Shown here: in pieces, positions 4,895-5,587 of the stretch
Layout of the letters: the number at the start of each line of letters is the position of its first letter
Position numbering within the stretch: position 1 is the stretch's first letter
Assembly: GCA_011372345.1 (NCBI GenBank)
Contig: DRTC01000675.1
Location: 1-5,587 of the forward strand
Direction: 5' to 3'
DNA from: Candidatus Cloacimonadota bacterium
GTDB taxonomy: Bacteria > Cloacimonadota > Cloacimonadia > Cloacimonadales > TCS61
Length of the DNA stretch: 5,587 nt
Made by a program: the position numbers and the translations under genes
The notes under the pieces: model-generated
Told to the model about the DNA's origin: nothing
Databases searched by the model: none
The model's input: only the letters and a program-made list of their open reading frames with translations

Positions 4895-5587
4895 TTAAAT
4901 ATCTTTATTGAGCATTCCAATCAACGAAATCTGCCTTCCTTTCAGTTCATCTCTTCGATAAGAAAAATAGTTCTCATCCTCGAAAGTGCAGATGTCGATA
5001 TTCTCGATATTTTTGAGAGAAATTCCTGCTTCTTTCAGTTGATGAAGCAGAACTTTTTTAATATTCAGAAAGGAAAATTGCTGCTCGATTCCGGTTGAAT
5101 TCACAAAATTTACAAAAGTGTTTTGATCAACTTCATAACATTTTTCACAAATCGATGGACCGAGTTTCACTAAAATATTTTCGGGGTTTGATTTGAAATT
5201 TTTCATCAATATTTTCAGAGTTTCTCGAACAATATTTTTCCGTGTTCCTTCTCTCCCTGAATGAACGACAGCAATTACTTTTATGATCGGATCGAACATC
5301 AAGATCGGAACGCAATCTGCTGTTTTGATGGCAAGGAAAATGTTCTTTTCATTTGTTATCAAAGCATCGACAGCAGGAATTGGAGTTTGGGTAATTCCGG
5401 CTCCGATATCATTTTGACTTACGATTTGAACTGAATTTCCATGGATTTGTTCAGCCAATACGATTTGAGAAGCAGGAATTACAAATCCATCGATCTTGAT
5501 TTGGTCATTTTTCTTGAGTTCGGACAAACTCAAATCCTTATTTCCGAAATGATGGAAAATTCCACTACCATTTTCTCTTTCCCAAAT
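4895..5587 (-). CDS. Laccase-domain protein (YfiH/YlmD/PgeF family), 5'-partial
   Basis: Members are zinc-dependent purine nucleoside phosphorylase/adenosine deaminase-like enzymes (LACC1, YlmD), once called polyphenol oxidases; E. coli YfiH (PgeF) is also linked to peptidoglycan precursor editing. The frame is open to the window edge, giving 230 visible residues. The TTG at 5533 is not a start, because upstream in-frame codons encode GIFHHFGNKDLSLSEL, the normal family N-terminal region; only a few residues should be missing. Seen, in visible numbering: the metal ligands H49 (QIHGNSV), C92 (TADCVPIL) and H109 (VHSGREGT), then GPSICEKCYEV and the C-terminal FSYRRDELKGRQISLIGM. Two small departures from the common motifs are HSGREGT where HAGWRGT is usual and KCYEV where CCYEV is usual. 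The RsbW-like remnant follows 13 nt downstream. Which activity this protein has is unknown. Confidence 0.93.
   Translation of the reverse strand: MWERENGSGIFHHFGNKDLSLSELKKNDQIKIDGFVIPASQIVLAEQIHGNSVQIVSQNDIGAGITQTPIPAVDALITNEKNIFLAIKTADCVPILMFDPIIKVIAVVHSGREGTRKNIVRETLKILMKNFKSNPENILVKLGPSICEKCYEVDQNTFVNFVNSTGIEQQFSFLNIKKVLLHQLKEAGISLKNIENIDICTFEDENYFSYRRDELKGRQISLIGMLNKDI

Noticed and set aside
4853..5098. + strand open frame opposite the laccase-domain gene
   Set aside because: It lies antisense to clearly conserved coding sequence, has no ribosome binding site and resembles no family.
5531..5533. TTG as the start codon of the laccase-domain gene
   Set aside because: The frame remains open for 18 more codons to the window edge and encodes the conserved family N-terminal region with GIFHHFGNKD.

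Overview
The window is AT-rich bacterial DNA with short intergenic gaps and genes on both strands. It has no tRNA or rRNA gene, CRISPR array or transposase. The protein set is a TrmFO-type tRNA methyltransferase, a GxxExxY protein, a MntA/HepT pair, a nitrilase-superfamily enzyme, an ICMT/PEMT-like membrane methyltransferase and a laccase-domain protein. This fits an uncultured anaerobe of the Cloacimonadota/FCB type, but that placement is an inference from general gene style and base composition, not from a marker gene.

Left part, + strand. A 5'-truncated GxxExxY gene (PD-(D/E)XK fold) ends at 256. It is followed at once by three copies of a TTTTCRGTG repeat, and then by a complete trmFO (300-1622). 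The trmFO stop codon lies in the first unit of a 13-bp triplet tandem repeat. A 264-bp gap leads to a cold-shock protein gene (1887-2087), whose leader can form competing small hairpins. A strong, apparently bidirectional terminator (2111-2141) follows it.

Middle, - strand. A nitrilase-superfamily hydrolase (2889-3692) is followed by a two-gene MntA/HepT (MNT/HEPN) toxin-antitoxin operon (2802 down to about 2176). The hepT frame is broken near its 3' end in a run of seven A's. One extra A would restore a canonical HepT C-terminal helix, so this is either a real frameshift or a homopolymer sequencing error.

Right part. A divergent region with an imperfect palindrome (3723-3750) separates the hydrolase from a + strand membrane methyltransferase. 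The most likely methyltransferase start is 3934, not the upstream ATG at 3769. Converging on it from the right is a laccase-domain (YfiH/YlmD/PgeF-like) gene that runs off the window edge. Between the two lies a decayed RsbW-like (HATPase) anti-sigma gene with an in-frame TAG and no C-terminal half.

No clearly new multi-gene system is visible. The most informative signals are the frameshifted HepT, the unlisted RsbW-like remnant, the repeats around trmFO, and several imperfect palindromes placed over start or promoter regions.
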